A stretch of DNA of 64,000 bases. Origin: Camellia lanceoleosa (taxonomy: Eukaryota; Streptophyta; Magnoliopsida; Ericales; Theaceae). Of this stretch, positions 10,992-22,983 are shown piece after piece. The position numbers and the translations under genes were made by a program. The stretch spans positions 92,260,717 to 92,324,716 of the forward strand of contig CM045762.1 in assembly GCA_025200525.1 (NCBI GenBank). The letters are read 5' to 3'. Position 1 is the first letter of the stretch; each line of letters starts with the position of its first letter. The notes below the pieces were generated by a model that was not told where the DNA came from, made no database searches, and saw only the letters and a list, made by a program, of their open reading frames with translations.

Positions 10992-11684
10992 TTAGAATTG
11001 GATCTTCAATTCATGCAACTCCGCGGGTGCAAATCTATACGGCGCCATAGAAATAGGTGTCGTTCCCAGCACTAAGTTGATAGTGAACTCAATCTCCCAG
11101 TGGGGTGGCAAACTAATAAGGTCTTCGAGAAATACCTCCGGGTACTCACACACCACCCTTGGCAACTCAACTCGAGTCCTGACACTCTCACTATCCAAGA
11201 GAGTAGCTAGAAGTCCGCTAAGCTCGTTCCTACTACGAGGATCAAACACCAGTGACAAGACCCGATCAACCTTATCCCCTAGAAAATAAAAACAATCGCC
11301 ACCTGAAGTGCACACTGAGACTCTTTGCCGAAAGCAATCAATTACTGCCCGATACGAAGACAACCAATCCATGCCTAGAATAACGTCAAAATTGGACATG
11401 TCTAACAACACAAAAGCAAATGGGAGTCTACCCCCGGCAACCTCTATCTCACAATCACGACATCCCCGGTCTAGGTCAACTGTACCCCCAACTGGCGACT
11501 CTACTCTGAGTGGAGACACTAACTGTACCACCTCTAACCCCAATGCGGATGCAAATGCAGTAGATATGAATGAATGTGACGCACTTGTATCTATCAACAC
11601 ACTGGCCAATGAATTACACACAATGAATATACCTCTCACAACCAAAGGTCCTGGCATCTGCTCTGGCACTGTAACAACATACAC
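10992..11684 (-). pseudogene. Chromovirus aspartic protease
   Basis: A retropepsin-like domain with the active-site segment VLIDTSASHSFIS, where the family has D-T-G-A, and later FDVILGMDWLSSYRAVIDC, the conserved ILGMDWL motif. The Gly-to-Ser change in the active site would abolish cleavage of the polyprotein. It lies in the same frame as gag, with a TAG at 11709-11711 between them. Confidence 0.85.
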
Positions 11685-11708
11685 GCGCCCCTGAGGCCTC
11701 TGGTCAAC

Positions 11709-12824
11709 CTACTCATCCCTCGGAGCATAGGCCTGCTGAACTGACTGAGCCGAAGCGGCTCCCTGGTGGACTCTCGAGGTCTGGACTGAATGGGTCTGCT
11801 GATGACTCTGGGTCTGCCTCGACCCGGATGCGCCAGATGCGCCTCCCAACTGTGGGCAAGTTCTCTTTATATGCCCTGATTGACCACGCTGATAACAAGT
11901 AGGCCCCTGTCCCCTACTCTGAGACTGAGACTGGTTCTGGGACCGGTTAGGTGGTGGTGGTGGCAACATCTGTTGTCCTCCTCCCTTCTGCGGACATGCA
12001 AAGGCCTTGTGACCCAGTTGGCTACATTTAAAGCAAGAGAACCCATTCGATGCACTCTTCCCCGAGCTCGCACTAGGCAAGGGAAAAGTGGATCTAGACT
12101 GCTGCAGCTGGGATTGGGATGTGAAAGTGCTCCTGCTCTTCTTATTAGACCTAAAGTCCCCCTGCGACCCTTAGCCCCTAGACCTCGAATTCCGAAGTCT
12201 TGCCACCTCGGCCTCCACCGTAATCTCCACATGTGCGGCCGTCTCCACAAGGTGATCATACTCTTGGATCATGTTCCCGACAACTTTGAACAAAATCTTT
12301 GTCCTCAACCTCTGCTCGAACTCAAAGCAACGGTGCTCTTCTGTCGCTACCAACTCCGGTGCAAACCGGGACAAGCTAGAAAAGGCCACTTCATACTCGG
12401 TCACGGACATATTCAATTGCAAAAGGTCCTTGAATTCCTGCCTCAACCTCTCCCTAGCCGTGGGAGGTAGGTACTTGTCTTGGAAGGCCGTCACAAATGC
12501 TTCCCATGTTGGGGCTATCCGGCCCTTTGCATACTTCCACCATTGGTCGGCGTCGCCTTTGAGGTAATAACTAGCAAAGGTCACCCTCAACTCCCCATCC
12601 TTTATGTGAAGCATATCAAAGGTCTTCACAGTTTGTTTCAACCATTCGTTCGCCTTCTTTGGATCGGGCCCGCCATGGAATTCATCCAGCTTGGCCCTTA
12701 AGAACTCTCTTGTGAGGAAGCTAGCTCTAGTCTCCGCAACATTCTCCCTCACTTGGGTCTCCGTCCTCAAAATGTTCATGGACTCCCTCAAAGCCCCCAC
12801 CATCTCCCGGGCTAGAGCCCCCAT
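11709..12824 (-). pseudogene. Chromovirus gag with zinc knuckles
   Basis: The gag core matches the fragment at 4671-5336 almost residue for residue (FHGGPDPKKANEWLKQTVK, GDADQWWKYAKGRIAP, TWEAFVTAFQDKYLPP). It is followed by an S/Q-rich linker and two CCHC knuckles. The first, CFKCSQLGHKAFAC, is intact. The second, CYQRGQSGHIKRTC, has lost its second Cys. A TAA at 12171-12173 splits the protein. The N-terminus is missing: homology stops at the codons for MGALAREM at the 12825 break. Confidence 0.85.
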
Positions 12825-13263
12825 TAGTTTATACTTGTGTGCAACACATAGTAAGTTAGCCTAATAATTGGAACAAGAGCATATAATGTAAATAAAATCC
12901 ATATCATGATTAGTAGAGGCCGATCTTTGATCGGGCAAGTGGGGTGCTCAATTCATGACATTCCCCTCTCGTACCTAAGTTCTTGAACTGAGACAACTTT
13001 GGTGATGACAGATAAGTGGCCTTTGGCACGAGTCCCGAATTTCCTAAATTTCCCAAAAATATTTAGGTGGCAACTCTGTATCTAGTAAAGTAGTCCATTT
13101 TTGGCATTTTGATTCAAAATCGATTTTCCAAAAGATTTGTCGGATTTGAACTCATTTGTGTTTATCTTTTTCACATTACACTTGTGAAATTAGATTCAAA
13201 ACCATGGGAGTCCGAACTATAGGGCTAGTCATATCCGAAAGAAGCACGAAAAGTCGAGTTACA
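12823..13263 (+). repeat. 3'-end fragment of the 4.1-kb LTR family
   Basis: Homologous to about 20884-21297 of the solo LTR (shared 'agtagaggccgatctttgat', 'ttcccaaaaatatttaggtgg' and 'gcagtccat' blocks) and, reversed, to the start of the LTR at 14735. It ends at AAGTCGAGTTACA, the same terminus as the reverse complement of 14735 onward (TGTAGCTCGACTT). This independently supports that LTR edge. Its left side is cut at the chromovirus junction. Confidence 0.8.
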
Positions 13264-13444
13264 ATACTGTAATAATATCTGATATCTTACATGGATCCTT
13301 TTAAACTAGTATATGTATACATATAGCCAAAGATCTTATACAATTGATTACCTTTTCAAAAAGAACAAAACTTGTCAACAAACAGAGGCAACAAAAATAT
13401 AAAATAAAATAAAATAAAAAGGGGCAGAATGTTTCATTTTGTCC

Positions 13445-13681
13445 TAGGATTCGTTTGGGAAGTGGGTTGGTTTTTTGACTTTTTGACTATTTTAGTTTGA
13501 GGCTAAAAAGCCTCGTTTTGGAAGATTTTTTTGGTTTTTTTAACTTTTTGTGAAAGAAAGAATATAATGGTTATGAGTTGGATGTGACATTTTGACTTAT
13601 TAAGCTAAAAAGCCTATTTTGCTTTTTTGTGGCTATTTTAGCCAAAAAAGTCCCAACCTTAATTTCCTAAACAAAGGCCTA
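13445..13681. mobile_element. MITE-like foldback element
   Basis: The left end TAGGATTCGTTTGGGAAG and the reverse complement of the right end, TAGGCCTTTGTTTAGGAAAT, are imperfect inverted repeats, with further internal pairing around 'gactattttag'. No clear target-site duplication. Confidence 0.55.
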
Positions 13682-13757
13682 ATAAACTTCATGGGTTTAT
13701 AAATGAGCATTCAATTCAAGAAATCGGGATGAGAACATATGGGTCTTGAGATACAAA

Positions 13758-14008
13758 GGCCCCATTTGGTAGAGCTGTGGGAAAGTTATTATAACTTATA
13801 ACCTAACAGCTTATAGCTTATAACTGTGAACATAAGCTGACTTTTGACTTATAAATTAAGCTTCTCCTCCCCCACTTAAAGAATAAGTTGATTTTTAACT
13901 TACAAAAAGCTATAAGTTGTATTGTTAAGTTGAACCAAACACATCAAAATAGCTTAAATTAAGCTAAAAGCTGAAATAAGCTGGAAATAAGCCCTACCAA
14001 ACAGGGCC
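13758..14008. mobile_element. MITE, terminal inverted repeat GGCCC
   Basis: Left end GGCCCCATTTGGTAGAGCT; reverse complement of the right end GGCCCTGTTTGGTAGGGCT. About 250 bp long, A/T-rich, with repeated 'agcttataa' motifs. The ends resemble hAT/Tourist-class MITEs of plants. A duplication of only about 3 bases (aaa) is visible at the edges. Confidence 0.75.
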
Positions 14009-14343
14009 AAAGAATAAAATAGTGACCACCAACTTCGGCTGGCGGTGATTCCCATTCATTCCAGCCCCTCCTTGTCTCCTCGTCACACACCCACCACCGG
14101 TGCCAGCCCCCTTTATCTCTCTCTTCCTCATCCACTCTGGCCAACTCTTCACTCTCTCTACTTCCTCTTCACCCTTGCAAAGATCGAGAGATCGAGAAAG
14201 AGACCCACTTGGCTACCACTTTCTCCATCCCCACCTTCGATTAGTTCACTTGCCACTCCATCTTTGCCTCAGACAGCATCGTCGTCCACTCCATCGTCAT
14301 CAAGTTTGCTTTTGATCTGTTTCAAATCTTTTTTTATTTTTTA
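14009..14343. other. CT-rich stretch, no gene recognised
   Basis: A pyrimidine-rich stretch with short open frames (up to about 100 codons) rich in Ser, Pro and Leu, typical of translated CT-rich DNA. I recognise no protein. Confidence 0.5.
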
Positions 14344-14502
14344 TGTTGTGTTTGGTTAGAAGATTTGGGAAGGGATTTAAAAAAGGAAAGAGAAAAGGTG
14401 TGTGAATCTATGTGAAATATCGGTATATTTTATTCACATTTCATCTACCTTTTCCATTTTCTTTTATAAATCCCTTTTCAAATTCCATAACCAAACACAA
14501 CA
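14344..14502. mobile_element. Tourist-like MITE with TTA target-site duplication
   Basis: A 159-bp element with perfect 15-bp ends (TGTTGTGTTTGGTTA and TAACCAAACACAACA), imperfect pairing further in (GGGATTTA near both ends), and TTA on each side (14341-14343, 14503-14505). A 3-bp TTA duplication is typical of PIF/Harbinger-type MITEs. Confidence 0.8.
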
Positions 14503-14734
14503 TTAATGTTTTTGCGACAGCTGGAGCAAAGGCGGAGGTAGATGAAGAGGGAAAGCAAGATAGAAGGTTGGGTTTTGAAAAAAGATAGTGAGTTGAGAAA
14601 CCCCCAACCCAGATGAGAAAGTGGGAGTTTTTCTGAAAAATAAGGGCTCTGTTTGGTAGAGCTCTAGAATCATAGTTCCACTCCTTGCTTTAAGTGTCGT
14701 GTTTGGTTTACGCTTTCAAAAATTGATTCCACAC

Positions 14735-17700
14735 TGTAGCTCGACTTTTGCGCGCCCCCTTTTAGAAGTCGAAATAAGCCCTACAATTCAAACTCTCGCG
14801 GTTCTGAATTTGATTCCACAAGTACAATACGAAATAGATAATCACTAAAGAGTCCAAATCCAACAAATCTTTTGAAAAATCGATTTTGAATCAAATTGCC
14901 AAAAATGGACTGCTTTGCTAGATACAGAGTCTCCACCTAAATATTTTATTTTTAAAAAATTTAGGAAACCCATGACTCGTGCCAAAAGCCATGTGTTCAT
15001 CATCACCAAGATTGTCTCAGCTCAGGAACTTAGGTACGAATGGGGAAGGTTACGAATTAATTTGAGCACCCCAGCTCACTCAATCAAAGATTGGTCTCTA
15101 TTAATCATGATATGAATCTTATCTACATTATATGCTTTTGTTCTGGTTATTAGGCTAGTATTACTATGTGATGCACACACACAAGTATAGACTAATTTGC
15201 AAGAATTGGAATACTTGATTCATGTTTGTTTTGAAAATTGTTTCGAATATGTATCATTTGAAAAAGTGATCGCATATAAACATTACTCAAATTATTCTAA
15301 TTCAAGCAACAAGCCTTCATCCACAGGCATTCAAACAATTATAGCACTTAAGCAATTAGCCTCATGGCAAGCATGCCAGACATGGCAACATCAACATTCA
15401 TGCGATATGCTAAAGCGAGTAAAGGCTCACCTAGTACTCCAAGCCAAAAATAAACATGAGTTAGAAAAATGTATGATTCCTAACTATGTGATATGACTAA
15501 TGCAACATATGTGATATGCAATTACTAGGCTTGGCTACTAATATGGCATATGCATCAATGAAATAGCATGCGGTCTAAACATGTATTCAAAGAAGTATTT
15601 AAACTAACAATGCAGTTAGAATGATGAACCGAACCTCGGTGCATGCAATACAAGTAGATGCAAACATGAAGTATGCTAATTGAAACATGATGTCCCTAAA
15701 CTAACCATTATTAGCAGTTTAAATAAAATGGACAAAGACGTGGGGTTGGAAGACATATACATTATTACATTGCGCTCTCATGAAGAAGAGTCCGAATGAA
15801 CTAAGCTAATTAACTAACTAATTAAAGCTAAGCTAATTATTACAAACCGAATTAACTAACTATTCTAGTTATCTAATGATTACAACATCACAACTAGTTA
15901 ACTACTTTAACTAATTAAATAATTACAACACAAGTGCAATTAAAAGATGTAAGTAAGCTAAACAATTAAGCATTAAGCTAACTACTACGCCTTGAGAAGC
16001 GAGGGATGTTCATGCACATGCTCGGTTTTCACCCAAAAAGGCCACTATTTTGCTTCCGGAGAGCCTCTGTTGCATAGAGAACACATACATTGTTGCCCAC
16101 TTCTAGAATAACTCTGCTTTGTCTTACAAACAAACTATTGAATTTTGCATCAGTGGCCGACCGGCCAGTGATGAGGCCTGCTGGCCACTAGTGATAGCTG
16201 GTCAGCCGGCCATTAAAAGTGGCTTGCCGGCCATAGCTGCCCAGTTCACCTTGCTGCAACAGAGAACAAACAGAGCAATGCACAAAGTATTTTAAGGGTT
16301 TGTTTGCACAACTTACCCCTCCTTTTCATGAACAAATCAAAGGAGTAGTGAGCTTAAGCTACAAACCACCAACTCAAGCAATTTCATTACATGATGGCTT
16401 GTGAACCAAAGTGTGCAAGTTCAATAAATACAACAAAATGAGACTCTCAAAACCACCTTCCTATTATGAATGATCAAGGGAAGTGGTGACCTTGGAACCT
16501 TGAATCATTTCATCACTAATGAGTATGAAATGGTTCAAGCTTCCATGTGTTTAATTAATGTCCGATTGAACACAACACTTATTATCTTGCTCCATTTTTT
16601 AGCCTCAATTTTAATTATTCCATTTTAAATTACCATCCATTCTTTAATTCATTAAGTCCAAAGGTGAGTTTAAGTCCTCTAAATGGAAACAAGGCTTAAA
16701 CCAAGTGTTATCTTCTGCATGAAAGAGACATCATACCATTGGTAATGAACCCGAAAGGGATTAAACCATTAAGCATGACATCTCAATCTCATGCTTTAAA
16801 CAAACAAGTTGTTTGAACCATTTTCAAAGCAAAACATAAACCAAGAAAGGAGGGAGGTTGCAGAGGTGATTAAGAGTGATCACAAGTATGGAAAGCTTTA
16901 AATAAATACAATAAACTCAAACAAGGTGGTGTCTAAGGCCTAAAACATCAAACTCATAAGGACAATTACACTACAAGCATGCAAAACAAAGCTCAAATGC
17001 AACTATCAACCAAAAACAGTGCTAAAACAGTCTAAAATCAGTCCTAAAATATGCTGGAATTAAAACAAAAATAGCTAGAATAATATGCTAAAACATGGAA
17101 CATGCTAGGCTAGTAACCAAAACACAAGGAGGGGAGGCTAACCCCTCCAATTTTGGACTTCAAATCATGATTTTAGCTACTTGTAGACACCCATTTTTGA
17201 CCGACCTTAAGAGTCAGACGTCACCGATTGAGCGCTTGGTGATATTGCATATCGTGCTCGTTCAGAAGTTTCAGAGTCTCGGCTACGAGCCTTGCCTCCG
17301 GACTTCCGGACTCTTTCATGCCTTGCCTCGGTTTGCAAACCAGGCTCTGTTTTCTCCGTTTTCTCTTCTCGAAGGGAGGGAGAGGTCTCGTAGACCATCT
17401 CTCAATGGCCGTAGGCTACGTTTCGTGGTCGTAGGCCATTTTTCCCGTTTAGAGCCCGGTTTTCGATTTTTCGAAGCTGACGGCCGTGTGCCTCGGTTCG
17501 GGACCGCTTAACCACCTCCGTTTGCTCCGGTTTTTGGCACACACCTTATTTTCTCCCTTTTGAGGGACACTGTGGTCTGAGAGACCAACTTCGTGGTCGG
17601 ACACCACTTCCGGTGCCTAACAGCCCACTTTCGGGGCCCCGAACTGCGTGTTTTGGCTCCCGAACCTTTATTCTGCATTTTTGGGCTCCAACCCGAACTT

Positions 17701-20700
17701 GAGTTAGTCATATGTTGAGGTATTTTTCATGTTTTATTAAGGACCTTTTGCTGTTTGAGATCTCCTACTGCCACTTGCCTCTTTACCCCTCTTTTAGGCC
17801 TTTTCTTGCATGATAGTTTAGGCCTACTTGTATTTATTTTCGTGGCTTGTCATAAACTACAAAGTGTCTTATTTTGAGTCTCTCTTCAACTTTGTTGAAC
17901 AGATCTCTTTGGTTTGAGATCTCCTACTATCACTTGCCCCTTTATTCCCCTTTTAGGCCAATTTTGGGGGGAAATTTGAATTTCATTTCCCCCCCATTTT
18001 TCCCCCTCTTTTCCACCCTCTTGTGTCTATATAACAGACCCCCCAGTTGTGTTTTAGGGGTTAGAACATTTTGGTTTGGAGCTCTCACATAAAATCTCTC
18101 TCTCTCTACTCTAAGCCTTAAAAAAAAACCCTTGGTTCTTCACCAACCCATAGCCCCACCCTTCCATCTTCCATTCCAGAAGCTGGAGTTGGTTTTTCAG
18201 AGGCTAGGAGTGCTATATTTCAGACCAAGAGGCTGTCAAAGTTGAGTCTTCAAGGGTAAGTTCTTCTCTCTTTTTTTTGGTCCTATTCTTGCATCATTTC
18301 TTAGCCCCTCTTGCTTGTATATTTGAGCTCCGATCATAACTGAAAATAGCATTCTTTTGAGCTCTATTTCATGTTTCCTTAAGGGCCTCTCACTGTTTGA
18401 GGCCCCCATTTTGCACTTGCTTCATTATCCCTCTTGTATGCCTATTTCTTGTGTAGCATTTTAGGCCTGTGTATAATCTGTTTTGAAGCATGATGTAAAG
18501 TATAAATAGGCTGATTTTGAGCCCTTATTCAACATTATAGAAGGGCTCATCACTGTTTGAATCCTCCATGTGCCACTTTCTTTGATATCCATCTTTTGGT
18601 CCCATTTTTGCATGATTTATTAGCCTATTGTGCTTCTATTTTTGGACTTTGGTCCGAACTGAAAAAGGTCTTATTTTGACCCCCTCTTCATGTTTTATTA
18701 AGGGTCTATTACTGTTTGGAGCATCATTTGTATACTTTGTGTTGTAACCTCTTTTTAGGCCTTATTTTGCATATCATTTTGAGCATACTTGTATACTGTT
18801 TTGGGTCTGATCATAAAATGTAAAAAGTCATTTTTTAGGTCCCTCTTAAACTTTGTTGAAGGACCTTCATCTGTTTGAGGCCAGAATGTATCAGTTGCTT
18901 CTTTGTCTCCATTTTGGCCCATTTCTTGCATAGGAATTTTTCTATACTTGTGTCTGTTTTTGTGGCTTGTGGTAAACTATAAAACATCATATTTTGGGTC
19001 CCTCTTCAATATTTAAGAAGGGCCCTTCTCTGTTTAGGGTCAGAAGCTGTCACTTGCTTCATTATCTTGCTTTCGGGGCCATTTTTGCATGCTAGTTTAG
19101 CCCCATTTGCGTTCGCTGTTTGGCTTTGTTTAGAACTGTAAATATGCTTTTTTTTGGGCTGTCTTGATTCTGTCTTCACATTCCATGTTTGAATAATGCA
19201 TGCATTGCATAGTCATAGGTCATTCGGTATGCCTAATTTCATGTTTCGGGACCTATTCCATGCATCGGGTGTTGTTTTGCCATCTTTCGGGGCTGTTTTG
19301 CATCACTTATTGCCTCTGAAATTTTCTTGATAGTATGCCATATTCCATGCTTTGCCATGTCATGTTAGAGTGGCATTCGTGTCTTAGGGTCGGTCTTCGG
19401 TGCACGCACTTCGAGTGTCTCATTTTCATCTGATGGCCTCTTATGTGAGTGTGGCTGAGGTCCACTCATGTTGGTGTAAGTCCATTATGTATTGTGTATG
19501 CCATTTCATTCCATAGCATTGTGTATGCTAGATTGTATGTTAGCGCATTGTGTATGCCATGTTACCTCGTACAGCATGTATGCCATTCCATAGCATGTTG
19601 CATGTTAGGATGTATCTTAGTTGCATTTCATGCATGTCATGCATATTGCATTGTGTTCGGGATAGGAGTTAGCCCGAGCACAGGAAACGAGGTACGTTTC
19701 GTACTCCGAGTGACGGAACGTGTCTCAATTCCCCAGTCACCGACACTCCGGATCATCCATGATGGAGTTAGGTCTTGTTGTGTTTTCATGTGCATTCATT
19801 TCATATCGAGTTGTGCAATTCGACTCCTCGGTCATCATGCATCGAGATGCGTGATTGGTGGCACGAGGATCGAGGCATGCATACATTTGTGAAAATACAT
19901 TGCCATACCCCTTTCCTGCTCTCTGTTGCAGCAAATCAAGAATCAGCGGTCTTCCGGGGCTTGGCGCGCTTTCCAAAAATTATTGCAAAACAGAGGCTAA
20001 TTGGGGCATCACAGTGGATTTTCGCGCAAAGGCAACCCGGATATGCATCATTCATCATCTGAAGAAGAGTCAAGGCAGTCCCTAGCTTGCATGCCAGTTT
20101 ATTATTTTCTTAGTTAATTTGGTAATTAATTAGGATTTTTATACATATTTGGACTGTATTATTTATTCAGACTGTACTATTCATTTGGGACTGTATATTA
20201 TTCGGACCCTCTGTGCGGGAGCATAATTGTAATAAGTGTGCGTGTGTGTGATGTATGTCTTCCAACCCCACGTCTTTCTTCCCTTTTATTTACCCGCTTA
20301 TGATGGTTAGATTAGGGCATGTTTCAATTAGCATACAGTATGATAGCATGTTGCATTCATTCATCTGTTTTGCATGCACCGGGCTCGGCGCATCATACTA
20401 ACTGCATTTGTATTTCAATTGTGAGTTGAATACATGTTAGTTGTAGCATTCCATATGCCATGTTTAGGATAGCCGAGCCTACTATAGTTGCATTATTGCA
20501 TGTGTTGCATTAGGCATTTCTGTATAGTTAGGATCATGCATGATTTCTAATTAGCTTCTGTTTTGGCTTGGAGTACTCGGTGAGTTTTTATGCTTTAGCA
20601 TCCTTGCATGTGTGTGAGTGACTGCCATGAATAGCATGCTTACCATGAGGCTATATGCTTATGTGATATAACTGCCTAAATACCTGTGGGTGAAGGTTGG

Positions 20701-22978
20701 GTTATTTGGATTGGGACAAATCATCGAGTGTGAGTTTTAAGCCCACTAGATAGTGGCAAAATCATCTTTTCTAAGCCCACCCGAGGGTGGCAAAATCTGC
20801 ATTTTTAAGCCTACTTGCGAGTAGCAAACCATCTTTCAAAAACAAACATGAAATGTTTTGTTCCAATTCAGGCGACTCGGTCTATACTTGTATGCTGTGC
20901 GCATCACATAGTAAATCTAGGCTAATAACCGGAATAAGAGCATACAATGTTTTCAAAACTAGATATCATGGTTAGTAGAGGCCGATCTTTGATCGGGCGA
21001 GCGGGGGTGCTCACGAAGTGACCTTCCCCAATCGTACCCAAGTTCCCGAGCCGAGGCAACTTTGGTGATGACGGACATGTGGCCTTAGGCAAACGAGTCA
21101 GGGTTTCCTAAATTTCCCAAAAATAAAATATTTAGGTGGCGACTCTATATCTGGCAAAGCAGTCCATGTTTGGCACTTCTTTCAAAAATCAGTTTTCTCA
21201 AAACAATTTGCCGGATTTGGACTCTTTGGTTCAGATTACTAACCGTGACAAAAATCGATTCCGGGCTGTAGCGAGGTCCCCCGCAAGCCTGTTTACACTA
21301 CTGAAATAGCTCTAAAAATCATTGTTTAAAAGCTCAAAAAAAGATAGTGCGAAGGTGGGAAACACAAGGGTAAAGGCCTTGAAAACAAAGTGTAAAAAAT
21401 GGTGAACCACCCCTCAACCTTTATTGGCCTTAAAACCCAAGTTTCAGCCCAAAAACACATAGTTTTTATAGTCTAAAAACAATTAGAAAAATGTGCTGGA
21501 ATGAAGACAAAAGTAGCTAAAATAATAAGCCAAAATATTGAGCAATTTAAGCTAGTAAACAAGCCAAAGGAGGGGTGTCTAACCCCTCCATTTTTAGGAC
21601 TTCAAAATCACTTTTTTAGCTTCTGAAAAACTCTGAAAATCAGTGGTAAAAAGTTCAAAAAAGTTGAGGAAAGAATGGGAAACACAAGGGAAAAAGCTTA
21701 GAGAATAAGGTTCAAGGAATGGTGGTTAACCCTTCTACTTTTGGTCGCTTTAAGCCACGAGTTTCAGCCCATAAAAATAGTTGAAAAATAGTTCAAAAAC
21801 AATAAGAAAATATGGGAAAGAATTAGTGTAGAGATGCTCAAAATTATACCTCTTAAAGAAAGGTTACTCTTTTGCTCACAAACCAATAAGTTCTCACTCT
21901 CAAGGACTGAAATTTGGACTCAATAATCTCAACAAAGAGAGCTCCAATATTGGTTTAAGAAGTGTAGAGAGAGGATGTATAGGTTTCAAGATAGAGATAG
22001 AGAGAGAATTTCAAGTTTTGGAACTTTTAGAATTTTTTTCAACCTTAAACCATGAAGGAAGGTTCCCTATATATAGAAAATTAGCCCCTCAGGTCGAAAA
22101 TATCAAACCTGGAACAGCTGGAGCTTTTGGGGGACAGCTGGCCAAAAATATCTAGGTTTTTCACTAGTGGCCGGCAGGCCAGAAGTGTGAATTGCCGGCC
22201 ACCAATGATGGCCAACCGGCCACATAAAATCTACTTACAGGCCCGCCTTCAAATGGGCATATTTCTTTCATGCGGACTCGGTTTTAAGTCATTCTTGAGT
22301 CTAAATTGAAGCCTCGGAAGTCTACTTTCCAATGGAGGTGGCTTCACATCTAAATTCTAAGTGTGTAAAGAGATATGCCTATTTTAGTGAAGGTTGCTCA
22401 TTTCTATCTTAACCGAATTGATGCCTAATTTCAAACGGCCATATCTCCCTCATTCAGACTCGGCTTTAGGAGATTCTTGAGTCTAAAATGAAGCCCCATA
22501 AGTTCGCTTCCAATGGTGGTGGCCTCACAGATAAAGTCTAAGTTTACAAAGAAATATGCCTAATTTAGTGAAGGCTGTTCAGTTCTCACTCAACGGTTTC
22601 AAGCCTAACTTCTCCCCAACTAGTTTTCTTCCCTCTCCAATTTTCTTCAACTCCAAATCTATAAATAAGAGATTTAAAATATTTTTCAAAGAGTTCACCT
22701 CTCTTCTATTTATTTCCACTTTGTCCTTGCTTGTTTACCGAAAAATGCAACATTTAACGAAATGCGAGTCTCGGAACATCGTAGAAACATTTTTAAAAAT
22801 ATTTTGAAAGAGAGGGTTTTAAGGTTTAAAATAGTTTTGGTCAAAATGGGGTGTAAGGTTGGGATTTGAACCTCTTCTTGCTGAAGAAATCGAATATTTG
22901 TACAGTGTAACTTTCATCATCGAGTGATCAACCTGAGGCGTCCAAATCTTAAGGGCGATAAAAAATAAGGTGTCTACA
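14735..22978 (-). mobile_element. Solo LTR (~4.12 kb, minus orientation) split by a nested LTR
   Basis: Bounded by TGTAGCTCGACTT at 14735 and GGTGTCTACA at 22978, with the 5-bp duplication CACAC on both sides (14730-14734, 22979-22983). Removing the nested insertion and its duplicated site (17182-21302) leaves 4,123 bp, almost the length of the nested copy (4,116 bp). Its sequence is the reverse complement of that copy: shared blocks include the family terminus TGTAGACACC, 'gtcttccaaccccacgtctt', 'gaggccgatctttgat' and the 'ggccggc' repeats near 16155-16250 and 22155-22220. No gag/pol frame is found. It therefore fits a solo LTR of a large-LTR gypsy-type element, left by LTR-LTR recombination. 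Confidence 0.8.
17182..21297 (+). mobile_element. Nested solo LTR, 4,116 bp, plus orientation
   Basis: Starts TGTAGACACCCATTTTTGAC and ends AGCCTGTTTACA, flanked by the 5-bp duplication CTACT (17177-17181 and 21298-21302). It lies inside the related minus-oriented LTR, so it arrived later. It contains serially repeated blocks of the kind 'gggcctcttactgtttga(g)...ttttgcat' about 170-190 bp apart between 17700 and 19100. It holds no recognisable coding domain; its open frames of up to 147 codons look fortuitous. Confidence 0.85.
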
Positions 22979-22983
22979 CACAC

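Larger units (their letters stand above)
4671..12825 (-). mobile_element. Chromovirus (Tekay/Del-like Ty3/gypsy), truncated at both ends around one LTR
   Basis: Read on the minus strand the order is: gag (missing its N-terminus), protease, RT, RNase H, integrase, chromodomain, polypurine tract, one LTR, primer-binding site, leader, and then the N-terminal half of a second gag. The two gag pieces overlap by roughly 150 codons. So this is neither one intact element nor a simple circular permutation. It is best read as two tandem elements sharing the LTR at 5766-7945 after LTR recombination, each cut within gag. The single gag-pol frame carries six nonsense codons but no frameshift that I can see. 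The right break (12823-12825) shares the bases ATT with the neighbouring LTR-family fragment. Confidence 0.85.

Noticed and set aside
12171..12470. Plus-strand 196-codon frame at 11880-12470
   Set aside because: Antisense of the chromovirus gag zinc-knuckle region.
19449..19892. 147-codon frame in the nested solo LTR
   Set aside because: Cys/His-rich by composition of 'tgcat/catg' repeats; no domain and not open in the related LTR copy.
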